DNA of 64,000 bases, from contig OZ254079.1 in the NCBI GenBank assembly GCA_965267475.1, positions 1 to 64,000 on the forward strand, read 5' to 3'. A program made the position numbers and the translations under genes. Each line of letters begins with the position of its first letter. The stretch's first letter is position 1. Below the pieces are notes generated by a model. That model saw only the letters and a list, made by a program, of their open reading frames with translations, did no database searches and had not been told where the DNA came from. Shown in pieces: positions 26,623 through 34,655 of the stretch. Source of the stretch: JBCBKU01 sp965267475. Its GTDB lineage: Bacteria > Pseudomonadota > Alphaproteobacteria > Rhodobacterales > Rhodobacteraceae.

Positions 26623-27430
26623 GGTTTTTGCACCAGCGAAAATCAACCTTACGCTGCATGTAACCGGGCGGCGCTCGGACGGGTACCATCTTCTCGACAG
26701 CCTTGTGGCCTTCGCCAATACCGGCGATTGCGTCCACATCTCGCTTGCCGAAAAGACAACGCTTACAGTGACAGGGCCTATGGCCGAGGATGTGCCGACA
26801 GGACCCAGCAATCTGTGCGTCCGGGCGGCGGACCTGTTCGGCCAGCCAGCCCATATCCAACTGGAAAAGCACCTTCCTGCTGCAGCCGGAATAGGTGGGG
26901 GATCATCGGACGCGGCGGCCGTACTGCGCGGGTTAGAGCAACTGACAGGTCGCCCATTCTCGGGGGATGCGGCCAGCGTCGGCGCAGATGTACCGGTTTG
27001 CTACCGGGCCGAGGCCACGCGCATGGCCGGCATCGGCGATGTCCTGACACCTTTTGCCTTGCCGCCCCTTTATGCGGTGCTTGTAAACCCCGGCGTCGAA
27101 GTCTCGACCGCTGACATCTTTCGCCGACTGAACGGAAATGCGCGCGATCCGATGTCGGATCCGCCAGCGGGCGCAGATGCCGCTACACTGTGCGACTGGC
27201 TCAGGTCACAGCGAAACGACATGGAAGATGCGGCCCTTGCCGTCGAACCTTCGATAAGCGTCGTGATGGAGGCGCTCTGCGGGGCCGAAGGCCAACTTTG
27301 CTGCCGGATGTCCGGTTCCGGTGCGACCTGCTTTGCCTTGTTCGAAGCCGAGAAGGCCGCCGCACATGCCGCAGCTGTGATTGCCGACGAAAATCCGGAT
27401 TGGTGGGTTCGCGTGACCGCGCTTAATTGA
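26609..27430 (+). CDS. ispE: 4-(cytidine 5'-diphospho)-2-C-methyl-D-erythritol kinase
   Basis: A 273-residue GHMP kinase of the MEP isoprenoid pathway. It opens EVFAPAKINLTLHVTGRR with the substrate-binding Lys and has DGYHLLDSLVAF. The ATP loop LPAAAGIGGGSSDAAA is near residue 86, and MSGSGATCFALF closes the fold. It is slightly short for the family but complete. The start lies inside the TPR gene, suggesting coupling. It converges with the polyprenyl synthase gene, another isoprenoid enzyme; stop codons overlap by eight bases. Confidence 0.96.
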   Translation: MTTVEVFAPAKINLTLHVTGRRSDGYHLLDSLVAFANTGDCVHISLAEKTTLTVTGPMAEDVPTGPSNLCVRAADLFGQPAHIQLEKHLPAAAGIGGGSSDAAAVLRGLEQLTGRPFSGDAASVGADVPVCYRAEATRMAGIGDVLTPFALPPLYAVLVNPGVEVSTADIFRRLNGNARDPMSDPPAGADAATLCDWLRSQRNDMEDAALAVEPSISVVMEALCGAEGQLCCRMSGSGATCFALFEAEKAAAHAAAVIADENPDWWVRVTALN

Positions 27431-28424
27431 TCCGCGCGACGACGTAATCCGCAAGATCCGACAGAATGCGCCGGATCGGATGATCCGGCACGCCCTCAAG
27501 CGCCGCTTTCGCCTTGTTGGACCAGCCCAGCGCCTCGTCCCGGGTCGCCGCAATCGTCCCATGCGCTTCCATCAGGGCCAGGGCGCGATCCAGGTCACCC
27601 TCGCGCTGATCGCCCTTTTCGAAAGTCCGTTTCCAAAAATCGCGCTCTTCAGCATCCGCTGCGGCCACTGCTTTGATCACAGGCAGGGTCAGCTTTCGAT
27701 CTCTGAAATCATCGCCAACATTCTTGCCGGTCGCGGATGCGTCGCCGGCATAGTCCAGAAGGTCATCGGCGATCTGGAAGGCAATGCCCAACGCATCTCC
27801 GTAAGTGCGAAGCGCATCGACCTGGTCTTCGCCCGCGCCAGCCAGGATCCCTCCGACCTCGGTCGCAGCCGCAAAAAGGGCCGCTGTCTTGCCGCGCACA
27901 ATCTTCAGATAGGTATCCGCGTCCGTCGCGATGTGCTGGGCCGCCGTCAACTGCAACACCTCGCCCTCCGCGATGGTCGCGGCCGCGTTCGACAGGATAT
28001 CCAGTATCCGGATCGACCCGGTTTCCACCATAAGCTGGAACGCACGGGCGAACAGATAATCGCCCACCAGAACGGACGACTTGTTGTCCCAAAGCAGATT
28101 GGCCGTTGGGCGTCCGCGGCGCTGCGCGCTTTCATCGACCACGTCGTCATGCAAAAGCGTGGCGGTGTGGATGAACTCAACCGTCGCCGCCAGATGCACA
28201 TGAAACGGGCCGTCATAGCCGCACATGCGCGCTGTCCCCAGCGTCAGCATTGGTCGCAGACGTTTCCCTCCGGCGCCCACCAGATGGGCTGTCACCTCTG
28301 GGATCCGTGGCGCATGGTCTGACGCCATACGCTCGGTGATCAGCTTGGCCACCTGATCAAGGTCGCCCGCCAGACATTCGGCCAATTCTTCGTGAGGTTT
28401 GTGGGCGACAGCGTCCAAACCCAT
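27423..28424 (-). CDS. polyprenyl diphosphate synthase (octa/decaprenyl type)
   Basis: A 333-residue trans-prenyltransferase that builds the ubiquinone side chain. The first Asp-rich motif reads LLHDDVVDES and the second IADDLLDYAG, and GGKRLRPML near residue 50 is the usual pyrophosphate-binding Lys/Arg pair. The bulkiness of residues before the first motif suggests long-chain product, but chain length is not readable here. The ATG at 28424 gives MGLDAVAHKPHEEL. It is divergent from the DUF2007 gene. Confidence 0.94.
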   Translation of the reverse strand: MGLDAVAHKPHEELAECLAGDLDQVAKLITERMASDHAPRIPEVTAHLVGAGGKRLRPMLTLGTARMCGYDGPFHVHLAATVEFIHTATLLHDDVVDESAQRRGRPTANLLWDNKSSVLVGDYLFARAFQLMVETGSIRILDILSNAAATIAEGEVLQLTAAQHIATDADTYLKIVRGKTAALFAAATEVGGILAGAGEDQVDALRTYGDALGIAFQIADDLLDYAGDASATGKNVGDDFRDRKLTLPVIKAVAAADAEERDFWKRTFEKGDQREGDLDRALALMEAHGTIAATRDEALGWSNKAKAALEGVPDHPIRRILSDLADYVVARIN

Positions 28425-28481
28425 GGCGATCCCCGTCTCTGCTACTCGACAAACCCTGGGGCATGCCCAATATCGTGATGT

Positions 28482-28697
28482 ATGAAAGAGCTTTTGCGAA
28501 CCAATGACCCAACGCTGATCGCGTTTGCCACCTCGCTGCTCCGAGGAGAGGATATAGAGTTCTTTGAAATGGACGTCCATATGAGCGTGCTGGAAGGATC
28601 CATTGGCGTCCTGCCCCGCCGCCTGATGGTCCGGGCGGAAGACCACTTTCGCGCCGAAGCTGTCATGCGGGACAACGAAATCCTGCCGCTGAAGTGA
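28482..28697 (+). CDS. DUF2007 family small protein
   Basis: A 71-residue protein opening MKELLRTNDPTLIAFATSLL and with FFEMDVHMSVLEGSIG and LPRRLMVRAEDHFRAEAVM. This matches the short DUF2007 (putative signal-transducing, ferredoxin-fold) proteins. It overlaps the GTG start of the following methyltransferase by four bases, so the two are coupled. Role unknown. Confidence 0.85.
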   Translation: MKELLRTNDPTLIAFATSLLRGEDIEFFEMDVHMSVLEGSIGVLPRRLMVRAEDHFRAEAVMRDNEILPLK

Positions 28698-29461
28698 CGG
28701 ATCAAGCGATCCCCACCACAATCGATGCCTTTCTGGGCGGCGCGCTTGAGATCGAGCAACCCGTCAGCGGATACCGTGCGGCGACAGATCCGGTTCTGCT
28801 GGCGGCAGCTGTTCCTGCGCACTCCAATCAAACCGTGCTTGATCTTGGCTGCGGTGTCGGCACTGCTGCGTTGTGCCTGGGCCGGCGGGTTCCAAACGTA
28901 ACCCTGAAAGGGGTCGAAATTCAGCCGGACTATGCCGCCTTGGCCAAGTCCAACGCCCAGCGCAACGGACTGCGCATGAGTGTGGTCACGGCAGATTTGG
29001 CAGATTTGCCCGCCGCCCTCCGCCAACAAGTCTTTGACCATGTCATCCTGAACCCTCCGTTCTTTCGGCGCGACACGGGCAGTCAGGCAAAGGATCCAGG
29101 GCGCGAGATTGCATTCGCCGAAGATACGCCCCTTTCGACCTGGCTGGATGTGGCCGCACGACGTCTGGCCCCAAAAGGCCATCTGACGCTTATCCACAAG
29201 GCCGAACGGCTACCCGATCTGCTGCGATCGATGCCTGATACCATTGGAAACATACGGATTTGGCCCCTTTCTGCGCGAAGCGCTGAACCACCCGGACGGG
29301 TCATTTTGACTGCACGAAAGGGCGGGCGGGCCGCATTTTCTCTGCAATTCCCGCAAATAATCCATGAAGGAACTGCCGATCCTTCGGGGTCGGCGCCCTA
29401 TGCGCCGGCGGTGGAAAAGATCCTTCGGATGGGCGCCGCATGGCCTTGGATCACCGATTAA
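28694..29461 (+). CDS. tRNA1(Val) (adenine37-N6)-methyltransferase-like SAM enzyme
   Basis: A 255-residue class I methyltransferase from a GTG start. The SAM loop VLDLGCGVGTAALCL is near residue 52. The NPPFF motif near 117 is the adenine N6 active site of the TrmN6/YfiC branch. It ends in a short C-terminal region. Preceded by DUF2007 with overlap. Methylation of A37 in tRNA-Val is the E. coli role and is inferred here. Confidence 0.88.
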   Translation: MTDQAIPTTIDAFLGGALEIEQPVSGYRAATDPVLLAAAVPAHSNQTVLDLGCGVGTAALCLGRRVPNVTLKGVEIQPDYAALAKSNAQRNGLRMSVVTADLADLPAALRQQVFDHVILNPPFFRRDTGSQAKDPGREIAFAEDTPLSTWLDVAARRLAPKGHLTLIHKAERLPDLLRSMPDTIGNIRIWPLSARSAEPPGRVILTARKGGRAAFSLQFPQIIHEGTADPSGSAPYAPAVEKILRMGAAWPWITD

Positions 29462-29582
29462 CCCCTGCTTAACGGCTGATCCAGATAATCCGGGATTGTC
29501 CACATGTTGTCCACGCAGCGTGACACGACTCACGATCTGTGCTGGACTGGAGACATAAACAACAACAGCGAGGAGTATGTCG

Positions 29583-29750
29583 ATGACAATGAGTTCGCAC
29601 CTGGAGGAACTCCGCAAAAAGCATCAATCCCTTTCTGAACAAGTGGAAGAAGCGCAGAGGAGCCCTGCGGTCGACGACCTCAGCATCACCGATCTCAAAA
29701 AGCAAAAACTACGGTTGAAAGAGGAAATCACCCGCCTGCAAAGCGCGTAA
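29583..29750 (+). CDS. YdcH/DUF465 family small coiled-coil protein
   Basis: About 55 residues, nearly all helix. It contains HLEELRKKHQSLSEQVEEAQRS and LKKQKLRLKEEITRL, the usual two-helix hairpin of YdcH proteins. AGGAG stands seven bases before the ATG at 29583; another ATG at 29577 has only one base of spacing and is less likely. A small leader region precedes it, and it converges on the LysR gene. Confidence 0.85.
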   Translation: MTMSSHLEELRKKHQSLSEQVEEAQRSPAVDDLSITDLKKQKLRLKEEITRLQSA

Positions 29751-29775
29751 GCGCCGTTTCGCAGGCCCTGGGCCG

Positions 29776-30717
29776 TCAGGTGCCAGGTGGAGGAGCAGTC
29801 ACGAAACGGCGTCCCGTTTCGTGAGCGGCGAAGTTTGACACTTCGTTCAGGACCCAATCCAGAAATGCCTTAACCTGTGGGCGCGTTTCCGCACCTTCAG
29901 GACACACGAAACGATAGTGGGACTCGGTGCGGAGCGCTAAGTCGAACGGCGCAATCAAACGCCCGTCCAAAAGTTCCTTTGCCGTATGCGAAATCCGGCC
30001 CATGACCGCTCCGCCGCCAGCAACGGCCGCATCGATTGCATGATCGGCTTGCGAAAACCGCGAACCGCTGTCCGGTGGCGGCCCCATGTCAGTCACTCGA
30101 AACCACGCCGGCCAATCGATTTCGTCCCGCAACCAAGTCGTATCATGCTGATGTAGCAGCGGAACTTTCCGCAGATCGTCGAATGTCGAAACGCGGGCGG
30201 CCAGCTCTGGGGCCATCATTGGCGTTGCCCATTCGTCGAACAGTGGGACAGCAAACAGCCCCTCGTCCGATCCGACCCCGAAGCGGATCGCGACGTCGAC
30301 CTCGTCCCGGTCGAAATCCATCATCCGCATCGATGCGGAAAAGCGCAATTCGATCTCGGGATGGGCCTGGGCAAAGGTGAAAAGCCGGGGCGCCAGCCAT
30401 TTCGCGGTAAAGGCAGGACCCGCGGTCACCGTCAGGGTCTTCGTATCCACGGCCCGATGCGCCGCGCGCCACGCAGCAGAAAGGGTCGTGAAGGCATCTG
30501 CCGTGCCAGGCGCCATCGCGCGCCCTGCTTCAGTCAGTTCCACGGCGCGGTTCAGACGGCGGAATAATCGGTGACCCAAATGTTCTTCGAGCGATTTGAT
30601 TTGGAACGACAACGCTGCTGGCGTGACATTCAACTCGTCAGCCGCCTTGGCAAAAGACATGTGCCGCGCTGCGGCATCAAAGGCGCGCAATGCAGTGAGG
30701 GGCGGCAGGCGTTCCAT
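29776..30717 (-). CDS. LysR-family transcriptional regulator, GcvA-like
   Basis: A 313-residue LysR protein. The helix-turn-helix (residues 1-60) opens LPPLTALRAFDAAARHMSFAKAA, the signature of the GcvA/AmpR subgroup, and the effector domain follows (about 90-300). It is divergent from a 37-residue gene, with a T-N11-A palindrome ten bases before its start. That suggests autoregulation and control of the small gene. The inducer cannot be told from sequence. Confidence 0.93.
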   Translation of the reverse strand: MERLPPLTALRAFDAAARHMSFAKAADELNVTPAALSFQIKSLEEHLGHRLFRRLNRAVELTEAGRAMAPGTADAFTTLSAAWRAAHRAVDTKTLTVTAGPAFTAKWLAPRLFTFAQAHPEIELRFSASMRMMDFDRDEVDVAIRFGVGSDEGLFAVPLFDEWATPMMAPELAARVSTFDDLRKVPLLHQHDTTWLRDEIDWPAWFRVTDMGPPPDSGSRFSQADHAIDAAVAGGGAVMGRISHTAKELLDGRLIAPFDLALRTESHYRFVCPEGAETRPQVKAFLDWVLNEVSNFAAHETGRRFVTAPPPGT

Positions 30718-30726
30718 AGGTTCAGT

Positions 30727-30739
30727 TAAGTAATACTTA
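30727..30739. promoter_or_regulatory. candidate LysR operator, perfect 13-bp palindrome
   Basis: TAAGTAATACTTA, symmetric about the central A, fits the T-N11-A rule for LysR-family sites. It sits ten bases upstream of the lysR start and 94 bases upstream of the small divergent gene. Confidence 0.5.
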
Positions 30740-30832
30740 TCTGAGCCGTTGAAAAGTCTCGTTTGTCAGAAAGCAGGGTGTTGCCCATATTCCAATCAAC
30801 GAAACGAAGAATACCCCCGAAAGGACAGACCC

Positions 30833-30946
30833 ATGATCGAGACATCTTCTTCCCGCAAGACCCGCGACGCCATCCGCTCTGCCCATAAGCTGCGCGCTCA
30901 GGCCTTCAGCGACTTGTTCGATGCGGTTTTTGGCAACCGCAAGTGA
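30833..30946 (+). CDS. 37-residue basic small protein
   Basis: A short gene encoding MIETSSSRKTRDAIRSAHKL followed by RAQAFSDLFDAVFGNRK. It is basic, mostly helical, and has no membrane segment or signal. A strong AAGGA lies eight bases before the ATG, and a perfect terminator follows eight bases after the stop, so it is a self-contained unit. It may be a target of the divergent LysR. Small helical proteins of this style occur in Rhodobacteraceae without known function. Confidence 0.7.
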   Translation: MIETSSSRKTRDAIRSAHKLRAQAFSDLFDAVFGNRK

Positions 30947-30953
30947 TAAAACG

Positions 30954-30984
30954 AAAAAAACCGGCCCGCTTGGGGCCGGTTTTT
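30954..30984. terminator. bidirectional intrinsic terminator
   Basis: A perfect 12-bp stem, AAAAACCGGCCC against GGGCCGGTTTTT, with a five-base loop (30956-30984) and A/T runs on both flanks. It ends the 37-residue gene on the plus strand and the phaB transcript on the minus strand. Confidence 0.9.
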
Positions 30985-30999
30985 ACAAAAGCATGCGGA

Positions 31000-31725
31000 T
31001 CAGGCGAAGAATTGCGCGCCGTTGGCTGAAATCGTCGATCCATTGATGAAGCCTGAATCGTCGGACGCCAGGAATGTCACGCAGCGCGCAATTTCCTCTG
31101 GCTCACCCAAACGGCCCGCGGGGATCTGCGGGATGATTTTTGAGTTCAGAACCTCTTCAGGGATGGCCCGAACCATTTCGGTCCCGATATAGCCCGGGCA
31201 GATGGCGTTTGCCGTGATTCCAGCGCGCGCGCCCTCTTGGGCCAGCGACTTGACGATCCCGAGATCGCCCGCCTTGGTGGCCGCATAATTGACCTGACCG
31301 AATTGGCCTTTCTGGCCGTTGATCGATGATATCACGATCACCCGCCCGAATTTGCGTTCCCGCATGCCCGGCCAAACCGGGTGCACCGTGTTGAACACAC
31401 CGGTCAGATTGGTGTCGATCACGTCCTTCCACTGTTCGGGAGACATCTTGTGGAACGGCGCATCGCGCGTGATCCCGGCATTCGCGACCACAACCTCGAT
31501 CGGGCCAAGATCCGCTTCGACCTGCGCGATGCCCGCTTTTGACGCGTCGTAATCGGCCACGTTCCATTTATATGTTTTGATGCCAGTGGCCTCCGTGAAG
31601 GCGGCGGCCTTCTCGTCGTTACCGGCATAGGTGGCGGCAACCTGATATCCTTCGGCTTTCAGTGCTTTCGAGATGGCTTCGCCGATTCCGCGCGACCCAC
31701 CGGTGACAAGAGCGACACGCCCCAT
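31000..31725 (-). CDS. phaB: acetoacetyl-CoA reductase
   Basis: A 241-residue short-chain dehydrogenase that reduces acetoacetyl-CoA with NADPH to (R)-3-hydroxybutyryl-CoA for PHB storage. NADP loop TGGSRGIG is near residue 8, the catalytic Ser/Tyr/Lys lie in ISSINGQKGQFGQVNYAATK (Tyr near 151), and the C-terminus GAQFFA is typical of PhbB. GGAGGAGTTCACA precedes the ATG at 31725. It follows phaA on the same strand; the PHB synthase gene is not in the window. Confidence 0.95.
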   Translation of the reverse strand: MGRVALVTGGSRGIGEAISKALKAEGYQVAATYAGNDEKAAAFTEATGIKTYKWNVADYDASKAGIAQVEADLGPIEVVVANAGITRDAPFHKMSPEQWKDVIDTNLTGVFNTVHPVWPGMRERKFGRVIVISSINGQKGQFGQVNYAATKAGDLGIVKSLAQEGARAGITANAICPGYIGTEMVRAIPEEVLNSKIIPQIPAGRLGEPEEIARCVTFLASDDSGFINGSTISANGAQFFA

Positions 31726-31809
31726 TGTGAACTCCTCCCAGAGTGATGTGGTAATAGTGTTAGGAAAAGTAGCCGCGCTGCGCAACGATCTTGCGCAACG
31801 CGGTGCTGA

Positions 31810-32985
31810 TCAGGGGCGTTCCACGCAAAGGGCAACGCCCATGCCGCCGCCAATGCAAAGCGTCGCAAGGCCTTTTTTGGCGCCCGACCGCTTCATCTCA
31901 AAAAGAAGCGTGTTCAGGACGCGGCAGCCCGACGCACCGATGGGGTGACCGATGGCGATGGCGCCGCCGTTCACGTTCACCTTGGCGGGATCCCATCCCA
32001 TGTCCTTGTTCACGGCGCAGGCCTGCGCGGCAAAGGCTTCATTCGCTTCGATCAAATCAAGGTCGTTGGCCTTCCATCCCGCTTTTTCCAATGCCTTGCG
32101 CGATGCATAGATCGGCCCGACGCCCATGATGGACGGATCCAGACCTGCGGTCGCATAAGACACGATGCGGGCCAGCGGTTCGATCCCGCGTTTCTCGGCT
32201 TCATCTGCCGACATCAGAAGCGCTGCGGCGGCACCATCGTTCAAGCCTGATGCATTGGCCGCCGTGACCGACCCGTCCTTGGTGAAGGCCGGGCGCAGTT
32301 TTTGCATGGCCTCTATCGTGGCGCCATGGCGGATGTATTCGTCGTCCTCGACCACGATATCGCCCTTGCGGGTCTTCACCGTGAACGGCGTGATTTCATC
32401 CTTGAACTTGCCGGCCTTCTGGGCGGCCTCGGCCTTGTTCTGGCTGGACACGGCAAATTCGTCCTGCTGATCCCGGCTGATCTGCCACTTCTCCGCGACA
32501 TTCTCGGCGGTCTGGCCCATGTGGTATCCGTTGAAGGCGTCCCAAAGACCGTCACGGATCATGGTGTCGATAAACTTCACATCGCCCATCTTTTGGCCCG
32601 CACGCATATGGGCGGCATGTGGCGCAAGCGACATGCTTTCCTGCCCGCCTGCCGCAACGATGGAAGCATCGCCAAGTTGGATATGCTGGGCGCCCAAGGC
32701 AACGGCGCGCAGGCCCGAGCCGCAGACCTGGTTGATCCCCCAGGCCGCGCTTTCGATCGGCAGGCCCGCATTCACATGGGCCTGGCGCGCGGGGTTCTGG
32801 CCCTGCGCCGTGCTCAGCACCTGACCCAGGATCGTTTCGGACACGTCTGACTTCTCGACCCCAGCGCGGGCCACGACCTCTTCCAGAACAGCCGCACCAA
32901 GATCGTGGGCGGGCGTATTGGCGAATGATCCAAGAAAGCTGCCGACGGGTGTCCGTGCGGCAGATGCGATAACGACATTGGTCAT
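31810..32985 (-). CDS. phaA: acetyl-CoA acetyltransferase (beta-ketothiolase)
   Basis: A 391-residue thiolase condensing two acetyl-CoA to acetoacetyl-CoA. The nucleophile Cys is in INQVCGSGL near residue 88, the His in AIGHPIGASG near 348, and the second Cys in CIGGGMG near 378. The ATG at 32985 gives MTNVVIASAARTPVG. phaB lies 84 bases downstream, giving the PHB operon order phaA-phaB. Confidence 0.97.
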   Translation of the reverse strand: MTNVVIASAARTPVGSFLGSFANTPAHDLGAAVLEEVVARAGVEKSDVSETILGQVLSTAQGQNPARQAHVNAGLPIESAAWGINQVCGSGLRAVALGAQHIQLGDASIVAAGGQESMSLAPHAAHMRAGQKMGDVKFIDTMIRDGLWDAFNGYHMGQTAENVAEKWQISRDQQDEFAVSSQNKAEAAQKAGKFKDEITPFTVKTRKGDIVVEDDEYIRHGATIEAMQKLRPAFTKDGSVTAANASGLNDGAAAALLMSADEAEKRGIEPLARIVSYATAGLDPSIMGVGPIYASRKALEKAGWKANDLDLIEANEAFAAQACAVNKDMGWDPAKVNVNGGAIAIGHPIGASGCRVLNTLLFEMKRSGAKKGLATLCIGGGMGVALCVERP

Positions 32986-33120
32986 GGGACGGCTCCTCCA
33001 GGGTGTGCAAGTGTCGGGGCGTGACACCCCGTTTCGTCAGTAATGCAACTGATCGCTGTCCTAGGGGCAAGCCTTTCTTGGAGCAAGGAAGTCCCGCTAT
33101 GCGTCCGGCGCAACCCTGCG

Positions 33121-33963
33121 CTAAACTGCCTTATTTTTATTGATCTTTTCCGGCCAAACCGGTTGCCGGGTCGGCGCACCAAAGTGATAGCCCTGCATGC
33201 AGTCGACGCCGATCTCGGTCAAACAGGCCGCGTCTTGTGCGGATTCGACCGATTCCGCCACCGTGAACATCTCAAAATGGCGACCGACTGAAATTAAAGC
33301 TTCGGTCAATGCGCGGTTGTCGGGATCGGTGGCGATTCCGCGAATGAACTGACCGTCGATCTTGAGAATGTCGAACACAAATTCTTTGAAATAGCGAAAG
33401 GCCGTATATCCGGCACCGAAGTCGTCCAGCGCAAAGGATATCCCGTGGTCCTGCATTTCGCCCATGAAGGCCCGTGTGACATCCGGCATGACGATGGCTG
33501 AACTTTCGGTAATCTCAAGGATGAGCCGCTCGGCTATGGTGGGGTTTGACCGAAGGCCGTCTTCCAGCGTCTGCATCCAGCGCCGAAATCCGATCGAACG
33601 TGCCGACATGTTGACCGAAAGCCGCAAGGCGGGGTTCTCAGACAATGCCGTCAGCCCCATGGCAAGGGCATGACAATCGATCGTGCGACCGATTTCATGC
33701 GCCTCGATCGCGTCGATGAAATCCGCAGCCGGTATCGTCCGGCCCGTCTGGTCCTGAACGCGGATCAAAGCCTCATGAAACGCGACCCGGTCGGGCCGCG
33801 CGGTCTGAATGACGGGTTGGAACACCAGAAAAACCGCATTGGTCCGAACCGCATGGTCCACCATGGCCATCGTGTCCCGGTCCCGTTCGGCCACGGCCAA
33901 CGACAGCGCATCGAATTGCACTGCCCCGGGATGGGTTCGAAGATGAGGAGGTTTCTTGGCCAT
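33121..33963 (-). CDS. EAL-domain cyclic-di-GMP phosphodiesterase
   Basis: A 280-residue protein made almost wholly of one EAL domain with a 45-residue lead. The signature Glu is in FHEALIR near residue 63. Metal and substrate residues are visible in SVNMSA, LEITES, LDDFGAGYT, LKIDGQF and AESVES, and QGYHFG is near the end. Loop 6 reads DDFGAG rather than DDFGTG, otherwise the active site is intact, so hydrolysis of cyclic-di-GMP is expected. No sensor domain or membrane segment is attached. It stands alone. Confidence 0.92.
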   Translation of the reverse strand: MAKKPPHLRTHPGAVQFDALSLAVAERDRDTMAMVDHAVRTNAVFLVFQPVIQTARPDRVAFHEALIRVQDQTGRTIPAADFIDAIEAHEIGRTIDCHALAMGLTALSENPALRLSVNMSARSIGFRRWMQTLEDGLRSNPTIAERLILEITESSAIVMPDVTRAFMGEMQDHGISFALDDFGAGYTAFRYFKEFVFDILKIDGQFIRGIATDPDNRALTEALISVGRHFEMFTVAESVESAQDAACLTEIGVDCMQGYHFGAPTRQPVWPEKINKNKAV

Positions 33964-34050
33964 ATCCGTCCCCGCGCTGTCTCGTCAGTCGTCGCGCGAA
34001 CGGCCTAAGATTTCATGAAATCCCGCCGGAAACAGAGGATTTCCAAAACG

Positions 34051-34632
34051 TCATCCTTCGGGGGACGACTCGTTGGCGGCATCGCCAAGCAAGGCGCCAA
34101 GCACGGCGAACGCGCTTTCGCTGTTCCATTCCGCGTCCCCGCGCAAACGTGCGATTTCCTGGCCCTCCGGGTTCAGGATCACGGTGATCGGCAGGCCCAG
34201 AACGGCCATGTCACGGGCAACGGCCTGTTTCGGATCCAGAAGAACAGGAAGCGATTCGATGCCTTCTTCCTCAAAGAACCGCTGGATTGCCGGCAAAGGA
34301 TTGCGGCCCGTGGCAATGGTCACGACCTCAAAATCATCGCCGCCGAGCGTTGCCTGCAACGCGTCGAGGCCCGGCATCTCTTTCCGGCAAGGGGCACACC
34401 ATGTGGCCCAGAAGTTCACGACCACATGCTTGCCCTGCCAATCCGCCAAAGTGTGCTCGGTCCCGTCGGGCGAAGTGAACACCTCGGTCGTCACGGGTTC
34501 GGGCATGCTGTGGAAGTTCAGCTTCTTCATATCGCCGTCGCGCAACGCGTTCGCGGCTTCGATATCGGCCAGCGCCGGGTTTGCACCAACGGCAAGGGCC
34601 GTGTAGAGCACTGCGGACCAAATTTTGCGCAT
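34051..34632 (-). CDS. TlpA-family thiol:disulfide reductase
   Basis: A 193-residue exported thioredoxin-fold protein. The signal peptide is MRKIWSAVLYTALAVGANPALA. The active site WCAPC has Cys79 and Cys82, followed by the cis-Pro loop GLPITVI. Such proteins reduce periplasmic disulfides, for example in c-type cytochrome assembly or copper site formation. It is divergent from argH with a 23-base gap. Confidence 0.93.
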   Translation of the reverse strand: MRKIWSAVLYTALAVGANPALADIEAANALRDGDMKKLNFHSMPEPVTTEVFTSPDGTEHTLADWQGKHVVVNFWATWCAPCRKEMPGLDALQATLGGDDFEVVTIATGRNPLPAIQRFFEEEGIESLPVLLDPKQAVARDMAVLGLPITVILNPEGQEIARLRGDAEWNSESAFAVLGALLGDAANESSPEG

Positions 34633-34655
34633 CGAACCCTCCTGGGCTGAATCCT

